A DNA stretch of 64,000 nucleotides from Streptomyces puniciscabiei (GTDB taxonomy: Bacteria > Actinomycetota > Actinomycetes > Streptomycetales > Streptomycetaceae), in contig NZ_VFNX01000002.1 of the NCBI RefSeq assembly GCF_006715785.1, forward strand, positions 982,366 to 1,046,365, read 5' to 3'. The notes below the pieces were generated by a model. That model searched no databases and was not told where the DNA came from. It saw nothing but the letters and a program-made list of their open reading frames with translations. Positions within the stretch are counted from its first letter, which is position 1. Every line of letters begins with the position of its first letter. The translations under genes were made by a program, and so were the position numbers. This document shows positions 39,501 to 47,664 of the stretch, one piece after another.

Positions 39501-39607
39501 AGTCCATCTGGACCGAACAGCCCCTCCCGGTGCCCAGCCGGCAGGGCCCGCCCTCCGGCCCCGGGCCCACGGGAGGACCCGAAGTCCCTCGGTCGGGCCG
39601 GCACTAG
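36515..39607 (+). CDS. Multi-domain sensor PP2C phosphatase with PAS, GAF and ATPase (RsbW-like) domains
   Basis: A 1030-aa cytoplasmic signalling protein. It has an N-terminal GAF-like region (about 40-205), PAS (about 220-345, PAS_3 type ending ARTITDDEGAPVKVIGTLRD), PAS (about 350-450), GAF (about 470-630), a PP2C/SpoIIE domain (about 640-870: ADVGGDWYDV, VIGDVMGHGMAEAATMG, LLALYSDGLVES, DDAALLLART) and a C-terminal HATPase_c of the SpoIIAB/RsbW type (about 895-1015: ELLVSELVGNVVRHA, TDEGGRGLQLI). It combines antagonist-phosphatase and anti-sigma kinase functions in one chain, as in Streptomyces OsaC-like proteins. GTG at 36515 follows GGAGG. Confidence 0.92.
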   Translation: MVNTRGGDADNTGPSPHVLHPVRPPQGLRTMGTVRPVERHRMRMRLLDTVDEERCDVDVLLTALQQAVAEVQGLGGMVHLPGGGMSGVLYLVADSGLPESMTRPWLIIRVRGTAPPSKAARDDAITWQPDLAPPEPVPGRDPAALWPSRLPAGIGHLAVPIPSGGPRRGALSVLFAPGDGPGPAECAFLTEVAAWMSKRLRSSEILNPSTTLLRALENGSGPREASQWDAEGAPSLTYTWDLRTGELTSDRPVQEVLAGIDPEVMYGGIEAWAALIHPDDLPGAVAGFDTGIQLRGGFQNEYRIRREDGTYVWIEARARTITDDEGAPVKVIGTLRDTSETHAAAESVGRALRHMSDGFVSLDPDWRIEFLNQAAEQLLGAAGDVAGTLLWNVPAVRAVPGLEQRCRATAAEGQPAGFDVPGPDGGSWYHLRLVPVPEGLTLYITDTTERHLREAERAAAERAAAERAALVQRITRDLAEAVTAQDVMGAVADGVMTPLGATGLTMLGVVGDRLTVVGSRGHAERFIRLLDGEWTVGATTNPVGDALRTRTPLCISSPEEFVKLYPEAETLIRESGKQAWAFLPLAVSGREIGSAVISFGRPRVLDDDERTLLTALSGLIALALERAWLYDEATTRARTLQRSLLPHALPELPEMTTAARYQPAKQGADVGGDWYDVIPLSAARVALVIGDVMGHGMAEAATMGALRTAVRTLSELELPPDEILGHLNDIVGELGTDAFATCLYGVYDPVTRRLSYASAGQPPPAVAHPDGTVSFLSMTPDPPLGVAAPPFETLETVLPPDSLLALYSDGLVESKDRDVTTGMNRLAELLSRSVKAMPVSPADASDLDALCAALTSALLPAHGALIDDAALLLARTHPLDAENVAEWPLPEDPMAAGQARELVRAQLIDWDLADEDLIMTTELLVSELVGNVVRHACGPIRLRMLRSRALICEVSDASLTTPHIRHTSATDEGGRGLQLISALCRRWGTRHTRTGKSIWTEQPLPVPSRQGPPSGPGPTGGPEVPRSGRH

Positions 39608-39810
39608 CCGATGATCTCCTTGAAGAACAGCACGGCCGTGGCCGCGGTGCCGCAGCCGACGCTCACGGCGACCGGCCATGCGTCGCCGGCCAGGGCCGCG
39701 AGCACGGTGGCGGCGACACCGGCCAGAGCGGCCAGGAGGAACACGATCGCGGCACGCTGCGTCAGGAGCGGCCCGTCCCCCTCGGGCCGCTCGCGTTCGC
39801 CCCGGCTCAT
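39604..39810 (-). CDS. Small two-helix membrane protein
   Basis: A 68-aa protein with two hydrophobic helices (AAIVFLLAALAGVAATVLAA; WPVAVSVGCGTAATAVLFF) after a charged N-terminus. It starts 11 bp after the PLP decarboxylase stop on the same strand, so it is probably cotranscribed. Its stop overlaps the stop of the convergent phosphatase gene (TAG shared at 39604-39607). Function unknown. Confidence 0.75.
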   Translation of the reverse strand: MSRGERERPEGDGPLLTQRAAIVFLLAALAGVAATVLAALAGDAWPVAVSVGCGTAATAVLFFKEIIG

Positions 39811-39821
39811 CGTCGTCCGTC

Positions 39822-41177
39822 TCACCGGGCGTCGCCGGCCGGCACGGCCGCCGGTTCCGGATCGGCTACGGCCACGCCCTCGTACCCGGGCACCTGCCAC
39901 GGGTCCTGCGCGGGACGCAGGAGCGTGAACCGGATCCGCCCGTCCGGGTCCGCGCGGACTCCGTGCACCGCGGGTTCGGGAAGGCTGTTGTAGTGGAACG
40001 GCGTCGAGAAGTAGTAGGCGCCGGTGTCCGGTACGACGACCAGGTCACCGGGCCGGAGCAGCGGCAGTGCGCGGTCAGCGGCCAGCAGGTCCCCGGCGAA
40101 GCAGGCGGGCCCCGCGACGTCCTGGCGCACCAGCGGGCCCCGCTTGGCCCTGCCGGAACCGTCGTACGCCTCGATCCGCAGCGGCCAGGCGCCCGGCGCG
40201 AACACGGTCCGGGTGGCGACCTGGACACCGGCGTGGGTGAGGGCGATCGGCCGGTCACCGGAGGTCTTGGTGTACTCGACATACGCGGCCATGAAGCCGT
40301 TCTTCGCCAGCACGGACCGCCCGAACTCGGTGACGAGCCGGTAGCGGCGGTCCGCGAAGAGCTGGGGTGCGGACTTCTTCAGCTGCTCCGCATACACGGC
40401 GAACGACGGCGTGACCTCGTCATCGGCGAAGTTGACCGGGAGCCCCCCGCCGATGTCGATGCCGGCGATGCGGCCCGCGCCGTACACCGCGTCCACCTGC
40501 TCGGCGAACTCGACCGCCTGCGCCACGCCCTCCGCGATCAGCGGGAGGGGGCAGCCCTGCGATCCGGTGTGCGCGTGCACCCAGGTCAGCCAAGGGTGCT
40601 CGCCGAACGCTCGTACCAGCCGGTCGCGGCTGCCCGGGTCGGCCAGCGGCACACCGAACTTGGAGGTGCTCGTGGCCGTGCTCGTCGCGGCGATGCTGCC
40701 ACCACCCACCTGGGGGTTCACCCGCACCCCGATCCGCGAGCGGGAAGGGCGGCCTTCGAGGATCCGGGCGACCCGCTCCAGCTCCTGGAAGCTGTCCACG
40801 TTGACGGCCACCCCCAGCGCCAGCGCCCGCCGAATCTCCTCGCGGCTCTTGGCCGGCGAGTCGAACACGATCCGCTCGGGCCGGAATCCGGCCGCCAGCG
40901 CCCGGGCCAGCTCGCCGGCGGTGGCGACCTCGCAGCCCATGCCCATACGGTTCAGCTCGCTCAGCACCGGCACCAGGCAGTTGGCCTTCGCGGCGAAGGC
41001 GTGCAGGGCGCCGGGCGAGTCGGCGAAGGCGTCGCACAGGTCCGAGACGGTCGCGGCGACACCGTCGAGGTCGACGAACGCGACGAGCCGGGACGCCTCG
41101 GGGTCCAGCAGCCCCTGCTCCACGGCCCGCTGGAGGATGCGTTCGCGCCGTTCGGCTGCGGAGGACACTGCGGTCAT
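39822..41177 (-). CDS. Fold-type III PLP-dependent decarboxylase (diaminopimelate/ornithine-arginine decarboxylase family)
   Basis: A 451-aa enzyme with an alanine-racemase-like barrel. The PLP lysine is Lys64 in FAAKANCL. GMGCEVATAGEL, HTGSQG, GIDIGGGLPVNF (phosphate-binding Gly-rich loop) and VPDTGAYYFST in the C-terminal beta domain are all conserved. The usual substrate-specificity helix does not match lysA strongly, so it probably acts on another amino acid or a secondary-metabolism intermediate. ATG 41177 follows GGAAGG. A PucR-type regulator is 254 bp upstream on the same strand and a small membrane protein follows. Confidence 0.9.
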   Translation of the reverse strand: MTAVSSAAERRERILQRAVEQGLLDPEASRLVAFVDLDGVAATVSDLCDAFADSPGALHAFAAKANCLVPVLSELNRMGMGCEVATAGELARALAAGFRPERIVFDSPAKSREEIRRALALGVAVNVDSFQELERVARILEGRPSRSRIGVRVNPQVGGGSIAATSTATSTSKFGVPLADPGSRDRLVRAFGEHPWLTWVHAHTGSQGCPLPLIAEGVAQAVEFAEQVDAVYGAGRIAGIDIGGGLPVNFADDEVTPSFAVYAEQLKKSAPQLFADRRYRLVTEFGRSVLAKNGFMAAYVEYTKTSGDRPIALTHAGVQVATRTVFAPGAWPLRIEAYDGSGRAKRGPLVRQDVAGPACFAGDLLAADRALPLLRPGDLVVVPDTGAYYFSTPFHYNSLPEPAVHGVRADPDGRIRFTLLRPAQDPWQVPGYEGVAVADPEPAAVPAGDAR

Positions 41178-41431
41178 GATGAGCCTTCCGGAGTCGGTCA
41201 CTGAGCCCGGGCCGAGCCCGGCTGATGTCCAGGCTGCTCGACGTGCACCGGCCGCGTCTTCGTCGGGTCGGCAGGAACCGTGCCGCCGCCACGGTGACCG
41301 GGCCGGACGACCGCACGCCCCCGGCCGCGCCGTTGTCCGCGCCCACCAAGGCGGCGCCGCATGATGGTGCGCGCGCACGAAAGCGGCGTACGCCGTGGTG
41401 CACGCGCGCACCGGTAGCAGGGGCGCCGCCG

Positions 41432-43084
41432 TCACCCCTTCCCGGTACCGGACTCCCGCAGGCGTAGCTCCAGTTGGGCCAGCAGACGCGCGTCCGCGCT
41501 GCCCAGATCGAGCCCGCAGGCCTGGGTGATCCGGCGCAGCCGGTAGCGCAGGCTGTTGGGGTGGACCGCGAGCGCACGTGAGGCGGCGGCCACGTCCCCG
41601 AAGTGGTCGAGGTAGGCGCGCAGCGTCTCCACCAGCCGCCCGCCGCTCTCCGCGTCGTGCGCGGCCAGCCGTGCCACCGATGTCCCCCGCGCCAACGGCA
41701 CGTCCCGCAGCGCCTCCACGACCTGCATGACGCCGACCGTGTCCGCGACGTCCGCGGTCCGGCCGACGGCGCGCGGCCCCCCGGCGTACGTCAAGGCGCT
41801 CAGGGCCAGTTCGGCCGACCGGCGGGAATCGGCCGCCCGTGCCAGCCCTGGCACCACCTCGCCGAGTCCTACGCACAGGTGCGTGCCGGTGGCGGCCGAG
41901 GCCCGTGCGACCAGCGACGTGCCCAGCCGCTCCATGTCGCCGTCGGCCCGCGCCGGGTCGGGGTCGAGCGAGCCGACCAGTACCAGCAGCCGGCCGCCCG
42001 CGGGGACCACCACGGACCGGTGCCCGAACGTGGCGCAGTGCAGCCCGAGCAGCGCATGCCACCGGGACGGGTCGCCCTCCGCGGCCGGGGACGCGGCGGC
42101 CACCGCAAGGACGGCGCAGGGTGCCTGGGCCGTCAGCCCGGCCCGCTCCGCCAGCACCTCGGGTGAGCCGCGCCCCTCCAGCACAGCGCGCGCCGCGTCC
42201 TCCACCAGGCGGCCGTCCGCGCCGCGGGTGCGGTGGTGGAGCAGGTGTGCGGCGGCCGTCCGGGCAGCCGCGCGCAGCACCTCCGGCGCGTCCGGAACCA
42301 GGGGCCGGCCCGTGACCGCGGCCACCCACAGCGAGCCCAGGACCTCACCGCCCGCCCGCACGGCGCACACCAGGCGCTCGGGGTCCTCCCCGTGGGCCCG
42401 ACGGTGCAGGACCTCGTCCGTCCCCCACAGGGCGGCGAAGAACCCCGCTTCGCGCATCGCCGCGACGCGCCAGGGGGGCACGCGGCGGCCGAGGATGGTC
42501 AGCCTGCGGATGTCGTCCACGTCCTCCTCGGTCGAGGAGTACGCCAGCACACGGGACTCCGTGTCCTCGACGGTCACCGCGCCGCCGACGAGGGCGGCCA
42601 CCGCGTCGGCCAGCCCGTTGAGGTCACCCGGGACCAGGTCCGGGGCGGTGGGCAGCGGCGGTACCCCTGCCGAGGCGAGCCCGGCCCGCAACACGCCGAC
42701 CAGCTGGGCCCAGGAACACCAGGGGGTGCGGAAGAGCAACGGCGTACCGGCCTCCGACGCGACCGCGCGCAGCGTTCCGGTGGCCCCGCCGGGTCGGTCC
42801 GGCCCGAACACCACACCCGCGGCTCCCGCCTCACCGGCCCGGCGCAGCACGTCCACCGCGTGGGCCGAGCCGGCGTCCACGCCGATGGCGAGCAGCAGTT
42901 CACGCGGCCGGACGCCGGGGTCCAGCACGTCCAGTACGGCGACCCCCGCCACGGCCGCCGCCAGACCGCCGGGTGCCGTTTCCAGTTCCAGGGCCCCGGA
43001 GCCGATGACGGACAGCAACTGCTCCAGGGTCACCCCGGACTCGGCGGCGGCACTCCATCCCGAGAACGCCCGCGGTTCAGGCAC
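41432..43084 (-). CDS. PucR-family transcriptional regulator
   Basis: A 550-aa regulator with an N-terminal purine-catabolism-regulator-like domain (TLEQLLSVIGSGALELETA), a central GGDEF-like/GAF region (VGLGEVVPGLARAADSRRSA) and a C-terminal PucR HTH (about 485-545: VETLRAYLDHFGDVAAASRA, LAVHPNSLRYRLRRI). GTG 43084 is chosen because a GGGGGAA tract directly precedes it; the open frame upstream is unrelated. It probably regulates the adjacent decarboxylase or amino-acid metabolism. Confidence 0.9.
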   Translation of the reverse strand: MPEPRAFSGWSAAAESGVTLEQLLSVIGSGALELETAPGGLAAAVAGVAVLDVLDPGVRPRELLLAIGVDAGSAHAVDVLRRAGEAGAAGVVFGPDRPGGATGTLRAVASEAGTPLLFRTPWCSWAQLVGVLRAGLASAGVPPLPTAPDLVPGDLNGLADAVAALVGGAVTVEDTESRVLAYSSTEEDVDDIRRLTILGRRVPPWRVAAMREAGFFAALWGTDEVLHRRAHGEDPERLVCAVRAGGEVLGSLWVAAVTGRPLVPDAPEVLRAAARTAAAHLLHHRTRGADGRLVEDAARAVLEGRGSPEVLAERAGLTAQAPCAVLAVAAASPAAEGDPSRWHALLGLHCATFGHRSVVVPAGGRLLVLVGSLDPDPARADGDMERLGTSLVARASAATGTHLCVGLGEVVPGLARAADSRRSAELALSALTYAGGPRAVGRTADVADTVGVMQVVEALRDVPLARGTSVARLAAHDAESGGRLVETLRAYLDHFGDVAAASRALAVHPNSLRYRLRRITQACGLDLGSADARLLAQLELRLRESGTGKG

Positions 43085-43362
43085 GTTCCCCCCTCCCCCG
43101 CGCGTGTCCACGGACACGCCGGGCACGCGCTGTCGAGAGGTACGACACCACACACCAGGCGCACGCTCAACCGTGCAGCCGAGTACGGAAAGGGGCGGAC
43201 GGGCACGGGGCCGTACGGTGGTTCGGCACACCGGGGACGCCCGGGCGGGCGGCCGAGAACGGAAGAAGGCGCTCCGATGCGAGGAACAGTCATGCGGCTC
43301 GCCAACCCCAGTCGGGGCGCCAGCCTGCCCTCGTGCGTTGAAATTGAAGGAGCAATGCGATC

Positions 43363-44088
43363 GTGAGTCGGATCCTGGTGACCGGTTCCGCGGACGGCCT
43401 TGGACGTGCCGCTGCGGATGCGCTGTTGTCCGGGGGACACGAGGTGGTGGTGCACGCCCGGAACCGGGAGCGCGCGGCGGCCCTGGACGCGCTCGTCGAC
43501 CGTGGGGCACACCTCGTGGTGGGCGACTTCACGGACCGTGACGCCGTACGGCGCATCGCCGCCGAACTGAACGCCGCCCAGCCTCTCGACGCGGTCATCC
43601 ACAACGCCGGCGTGTGGAGCGGACGGGCGGTCATGCCGGTCAACATCATCGCGCCGTACCTGCTCACGGCCCTGCTGCGCGGCCCGCACCGGCTGGTGTA
43701 CCTGAGCAGCGGCTCGCACTTCGGTGGGCGTCCCTGGCTCGACGGGGTCGACTGGCGGGGCGCGAGCGCGGGCTCGTACGCCGACAGCAAGCTGTTCGTC
43801 ACGACCCTGGCCGCTGCGGTGGCCCGCCTGCGCCCCGATGTGCTGAGCAACGCCGTGGATCCGGGCTGGGTGCCGACCAGGATGGGTGGCCCTGGTGCGC
43901 CGGACGATCTGGAACTTGGCCATCGGACGCAGGAGTGGCTCGTCTCCGGCGACGAACCCGAGGCCCTGACGACCGGCGGGTACTGGTACCACCGCCGGCG
44001 GCAGCAGCCGCACCGCGCCGTCCACGACGAGACGTTCCAGGATGGTCTCCTGCGGGCGTTGGCCGAGGAGACGGGCACTGTTCTCTGA
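43363..44088 (+). CDS. Short-chain dehydrogenase/reductase
   Basis: A 241-aa SDR. The cofactor site is ILVTGSADGLGRAAADAL, HNAG is in VIHNAGVWSG, the catalytic Ser is in YLSSGSHFGG, and YADSK gives Tyr and Lys. It has an NAD(P)-binding Rossmann fold and lacks a long C-terminal extension. GTG at 43363 follows GAAGGAG by 10 nt. Monocistronic; substrate unknown. Confidence 0.92.
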   Translation: MSRILVTGSADGLGRAAADALLSGGHEVVVHARNRERAAALDALVDRGAHLVVGDFTDRDAVRRIAAELNAAQPLDAVIHNAGVWSGRAVMPVNIIAPYLLTALLRGPHRLVYLSSGSHFGGRPWLDGVDWRGASAGSYADSKLFVTTLAAAVARLRPDVLSNAVDPGWVPTRMGGPGAPDDLELGHRTQEWLVSGDEPEALTTGGYWYHRRRQQPHRAVHDETFQDGLLRALAEETGTVL

Positions 44089-44278
44089 GCGCGGCGCCGG
44101 TCGCCCGTGGCCGTCACGCAGCGCGGACAGGACGGGTTCGACCGCCTCCCTGGCTCCCGGGACGTCGCCGGCCAGAGCAATGCTCGCAGCACGTTGCGGA
44201 GCCGCCCCGGCCGACGGCGTGACCGGTCCCCCGACCGCGCGCCGCCTACCGGGGCGAAACCCGTCCTGGAAACCCGTC

Positions 44279-44707
44279 CTAAAGGACGGCAACCGTCTCC
44301 TCGTCGCCGTACCTGAACCCGTCGTTGTCGAAGTAGAAGACGGTGACCTGGACCTTGTCCCCCTTGTCGAAGTGCGAGCCTGCGGCCGGGCGCATGGTCA
44401 CCAGCGCGACGTGGTCCTTGTAGTCGCAGACCAGCTTGTCCTTCTTGACGGTGCCCGCGGCGATGGACTGGTCGTGGGTACTGTGGTTGAGCGTCGTCGC
44501 GTTGGCCACGAGTTCGTGATCCATGCCGACATCGCAGGAGTAGGTGACCTTCACCTGCAGGCCGGGGGTGTGCAGCGACACCTTGTCGATGGACAGCAGG
44601 TTGGCCTTGGCCGCCGCCGAGGGCGCGGTCGCGAGGGCGCCGGCACCGATCAGAAGAACGGTGGCTGCGGTTCCGGCGACGCGTCGGCGGAGACTGGATG
44701 ACGGCAT
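44279..44707 (-). CDS. Small secreted protein
   Basis: A 142-aa exported protein: SLRRRVAGTAATVLLIGAGA then cleavage after PSAAA (about residue 32). The mature part is about 110 residues, beta-rich (VKVTYSCDVGM), with two Cys that could form a disulphide. It probably belongs to a Streptomyces-specific family of unknown role. GGAAGGAAG precedes the ATG. Confidence 0.85.
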   Translation of the reverse strand: MPSSSLRRRVAGTAATVLLIGAGALATAPSAAAKANLLSIDKVSLHTPGLQVKVTYSCDVGMDHELVANATTLNHSTHDQSIAAGTVKKDKLVCDYKDHVALVTMRPAAGSHFDKGDKVQVTVFYFDNDGFRYGDEETVAVL

Positions 44708-45119
44708 CTTGGATTCTTCCTTCCCCCTTGCGCGGTCACCCTTGGTCGAGGCGTGGAGAATTCGCCAAATGGGCGGGTAACTGCGGCAGTTGGTCAATTC
44801 GACCTGGATGTTACGTGATCTTCGAGTGATTCCAGTACCGGTTTGCCCGGTGGCGCCTGGTGAGGAACGCCGCACTCTGCCGGATGAACCACTCCCGCCT
44901 CGACATCGTCGGCAGCGGGCACGGGCAGTTCCGAGCGCCGCTTCGTCACCGTCGTCTCCATCTGATGGACGATCCCGAGGCGGCCCTGACAGCCGTCTGC
45001 CCCGCGCGACGTCCACTCGCCGACGGCACCAGCCCCGCACCCACTGGCGTCCCGGCAACCGGGCCCGAGGGGCGCGCCTGCGGAGCGGCCTCTGCAGCGT
45101 GGCGGTCAAGGGCTCGTCG
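44708..45119. other. Gene-free spacer
   Basis: No supported gene in 412 bp. A short palindrome AACTGC-G-GCAGTT is at about 44779-44791 and may be regulatory for the secreted protein. Confidence 0.35.
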
Positions 45120-46334
45120 TCACCTGGTGAAGACGAGACTGACGTTGTGTCCGCCGAAGCCGAACGAGTTGGCCAGCGCAGCAGACCACTGACCGGTGCG
45201 CCGCTCACCGCGCACCACGTCCAGTTCCACGCGCGGGTCGAGCTCGTCGAGGTTGAGCGTGGCCGGCACGGTGCCGTCCTTGAGCGCGAACAGAGCGGCC
45301 ATGGCGCCAACCGTTCCGGACGCGCCCATCATGTGACCTGTCATCGACTTCGTCGCCGTCACCGCGGCATGGCCACCGATCACTCGGCCGATCGCCTCGG
45401 CCTCCGCCAGGTCACCGGACTCCGTCGAGGTGGCGTGGGCGTGCACGACCCCGATGTCCGCCGGGGCCAGGCCGGCGTCGCGCAGCGCCAGTTCCATGGC
45501 GAAGGCCTGGCCGTCCGCGTCGGAGGCGGTGATGTGGTTCGCGCTCGAACTCACGGCACTGCCGGCCAGCGCGCCGTGGGCACGGGCTCCACGGGCCCGG
45601 GCGAACTCGGCGCGTTCGAGCACCATCATCCCCGCGCCCTCGCCCATGACGAACCCGGACCGCTTGACGTCGAACGGACGGGACACGGTCTCCGGGTCCA
45701 CGGACTGCGTCGACAGGGCCTTCATCTGGGCGAATGCCGCGATCGTGAAGGGGTGCAGGCATGCCTCCACCCCACCTGCGACGACCACGTCCGCCCGCCC
45801 GCTTCGGATCAGATCCTGCCCCAGGGCGAGGGCCTCCGCCCCGGACGCGCAGGCACTCACGGGAGTCCTGGCGCCCCCCTTCGCGCCCAGGTCCATGCTC
45901 ACCCAGGCAGCCGGTCCGTTGGGCATCAGCATGGGGACCGCGAACGGCGACAGCCGGCGGATCCCGGCGCGCTCGAAGACGTCGTCCTGCCCCAGCGTGG
46001 TGAGGACACCACCGGTCCCGGTACCAATGACGACGGCGAATCGTTCCGGCTCGACCTGCGGAGCACCGGCGTCCTGCCAGGCTTCGCGCGCACAGAGGAG
46101 GGCGACCTGCTCGCCCCGGTCCAGCTTCCTGGCCTCGGCCCTCGGAAGCAGGGAGGCAGGGTCCACCGTGAGCCCGGCCGCGACGTGCACCGGCAGGTCC
46201 GCGGCCCACTCCTCCTCCAGGAAACGCACCCCCGACTTACCGTCCAGCAGCCCCGACCACGACGACGGCGCATCGGCTCCCAGTGGCGTCATCGCGCCGA
46301 CGCCCGTCACCAGAACACGACCGTTACGGGTCAC
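45120..46334 (-). CDS. Beta-ketoacyl-ACP synthase II (FabF-like), stand-alone
   Basis: A 404-aa condensing enzyme with a Cys-His-His triad: Cys162 in VSACASGAEAL, His300 in VVHAHATSTESGD, His334 in TGHMMGASG, and Lys329. It condenses malonyl-ACP with an acyl primer. No acpP, malonyltransferase or ketoreductase lies beside it, so it is an isolated copy rather than part of the main fatty-acid operon. The GTG at 46334 is supported by AGGAGG 6 nt upstream. Confidence 0.93.
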   Translation of the reverse strand: MTRNGRVLVTGVGAMTPLGADAPSSWSGLLDGKSGVRFLEEEWAADLPVHVAAGLTVDPASLLPRAEARKLDRGEQVALLCAREAWQDAGAPQVEPERFAVVIGTGTGGVLTTLGQDDVFERAGIRRLSPFAVPMLMPNGPAAWVSMDLGAKGGARTPVSACASGAEALALGQDLIRSGRADVVVAGGVEACLHPFTIAAFAQMKALSTQSVDPETVSRPFDVKRSGFVMGEGAGMMVLERAEFARARGARAHGALAGSAVSSSANHITASDADGQAFAMELALRDAGLAPADIGVVHAHATSTESGDLAEAEAIGRVIGGHAAVTATKSMTGHMMGASGTVGAMAALFALKDGTVPATLNLDELDPRVELDVVRGERRTGQWSAALANSFGFGGHNVSLVFTR

Positions 46335-46529
46335 ACAAGCCTCCTCGAATTGTACGGATGCCACATTGCCTGACTTGCCCTCATGTGGATCATGCCAGCA
46401 TTCAGCAAGGAAATCAGGGCAGGAGTGGACCGATTCGAAGGGGAGGGGTTGTCACATTCCAACAAATGGAGAGGCGCAGTTGGCGCACCTGGCGGGGTCA
46501 GTCAGCCGGCCGGGACCCCTTGACGCTGG

Positions 46530-46985
46530 TCAGCCAGAAACCGGTGGAGCCGGCGGTGTCGCTGGATGGGACCTGAGCGGCTCGTAGTCGAGCCACGGGT
46601 CCTGGAGGAACTCGTTTCGACGGGACGCGTGGTCCAGAGCGCTGATCCGGAAGTACAGTGCGCGCCGCGTGAACGTGTCGCGGACCGGCTCGCCGGTCGG
46701 TTCCGGGTTGCCCGCATCGATGTGCGGACGGCCAGGACGGTGTGAGTACGGCGGGATGTTCAACGCGACCTGCACCTGCCAGGGGGCCTGCAGCTTCCCG
46801 GTCCCGGCCAGTTCCTCGGCGAGACCGAAGGCGGCGCTGCCGGTCAAAGGCACCATCAGCGCCGGCTCGTCCTCGGTCCGGAGGAAGCAGAAGTGGCTGC
46901 CGCACTTGTCGGTGGCGGGTGGATCGGCGGCGACCACCTTGTCGATCCACCGTGCCGCCTGGTCCAGGACGTCGCCCTGCACCAC
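46530..46985 (-). pseudogene. Internally deleted phytanoyl-CoA dioxygenase-like gene
   Basis: The open frame (152 codons, GTG 46985) encodes FCFLRTEDEPALMVPLTGSA, a stretch that includes VQVALNIPPYSHRPGRPHID (a 2-oxoglutarate oxygenase HxD), and then jumps to RRALYFRISALDHASR and DPWLDYEP from the C-terminal end of the family. About 60-80 residues including the second metal His are missing, as is the N-terminus (a TGA lies 8 codons upstream of the first homologous residues). Confidence 0.6.
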
Positions 46986-47292
46986 CTGCGGAACGTTTCA
47001 TTGAGCCGCACCGTGACCACGACAGATCCGGCCTGCTACCGCGCCTCCCAGGAGAGGGAGAGCGACGAGCAGCTAGGCCAGAGCTCCCTTAGCCGCCCAC
47101 TGACATGCTGGACTCCGTTTCAGAGTCGCCCCCGGAGCAGTTGAGCATTGCTCCCACACCGGCCGACCGGCGAAGCTCTCGGCGGCTCGTCGGCGCATGA
47201 GGGACCGACCGGTGAGAACGACTGCAGCGCCACAGCCTCGGCTGGGTCTTCGCGTGGTGTCCCAGCCCCGTCAACAGAGCCGGTGTGCGCGA
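46986..47292. other. Gene-free spacer
   Basis: No gene supported in 307 bp. Confidence 0.35.
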
Positions 47293-47517
47293 TCACGCCC
47301 TGTACCGGTAGCGGATCCGGCCGCGGGTGAGGTCGTACGGGCTGAGTTCCACCAGCACCCGGTCGTACGGGAGGATCTTGATGTAGTTCTTGCGGATCTT
47401 GCCGCTGATGTGGGCCAGCACCGTGTGCCCGTTCTGGAGCTCCACCTTGAAGGTGGCATTGCGCAGGCACTCGACGACGGTGCCTTCGACTTCTACGCCC
47501 CCTGCTGATTTTGTCAT
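47293..47517 (-). CDS. infA: Translation initiation factor IF-1
   Basis: A 74-aa OB-fold protein that binds the ribosomal A site during initiation. [39 protein letters not shown] and [20 protein letters not shown], then IRYRYRA, are the whole conserved sequence. The usual actinobacterial infA lies in the ribosomal-protein cluster upstream of rpmJ-rpsM. Here it stands alone beside an acetyltransferase gene, so it is probably an extra paralogue. GGAGAAG lies about 10 nt before the ATG. Confidence 0.93.
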   Translation of the reverse strand: MTKSAGGVEVEGTVVECLRNATFKVELQNGHTVLAHISGKIRKNYIKILPYDRVLVELSPYDLTRGRIRYRYRA

Positions 47518-47664
47518 GGTCTGTCACTTCTCCCGTTCTGTGACGGCGTATTCGGTTGGAAACTGAGGCGACGGCCTCCGATGCCCGCCCGTAGGAGCGG
47601 CCGTCGCAGCGCCCGTTTCGGGCTCGGCTCGGCTCGGCCGCTGGAGACGGTGGGGCGGGGAGCG

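Noticed and set aside
39822..42329. Reverse 835-codon frame suggesting a larger decarboxylase
   Set aside because: The homologous protein starts at ATG 41177 behind GGAAGG; the upstream part overlaps PucR in another frame.
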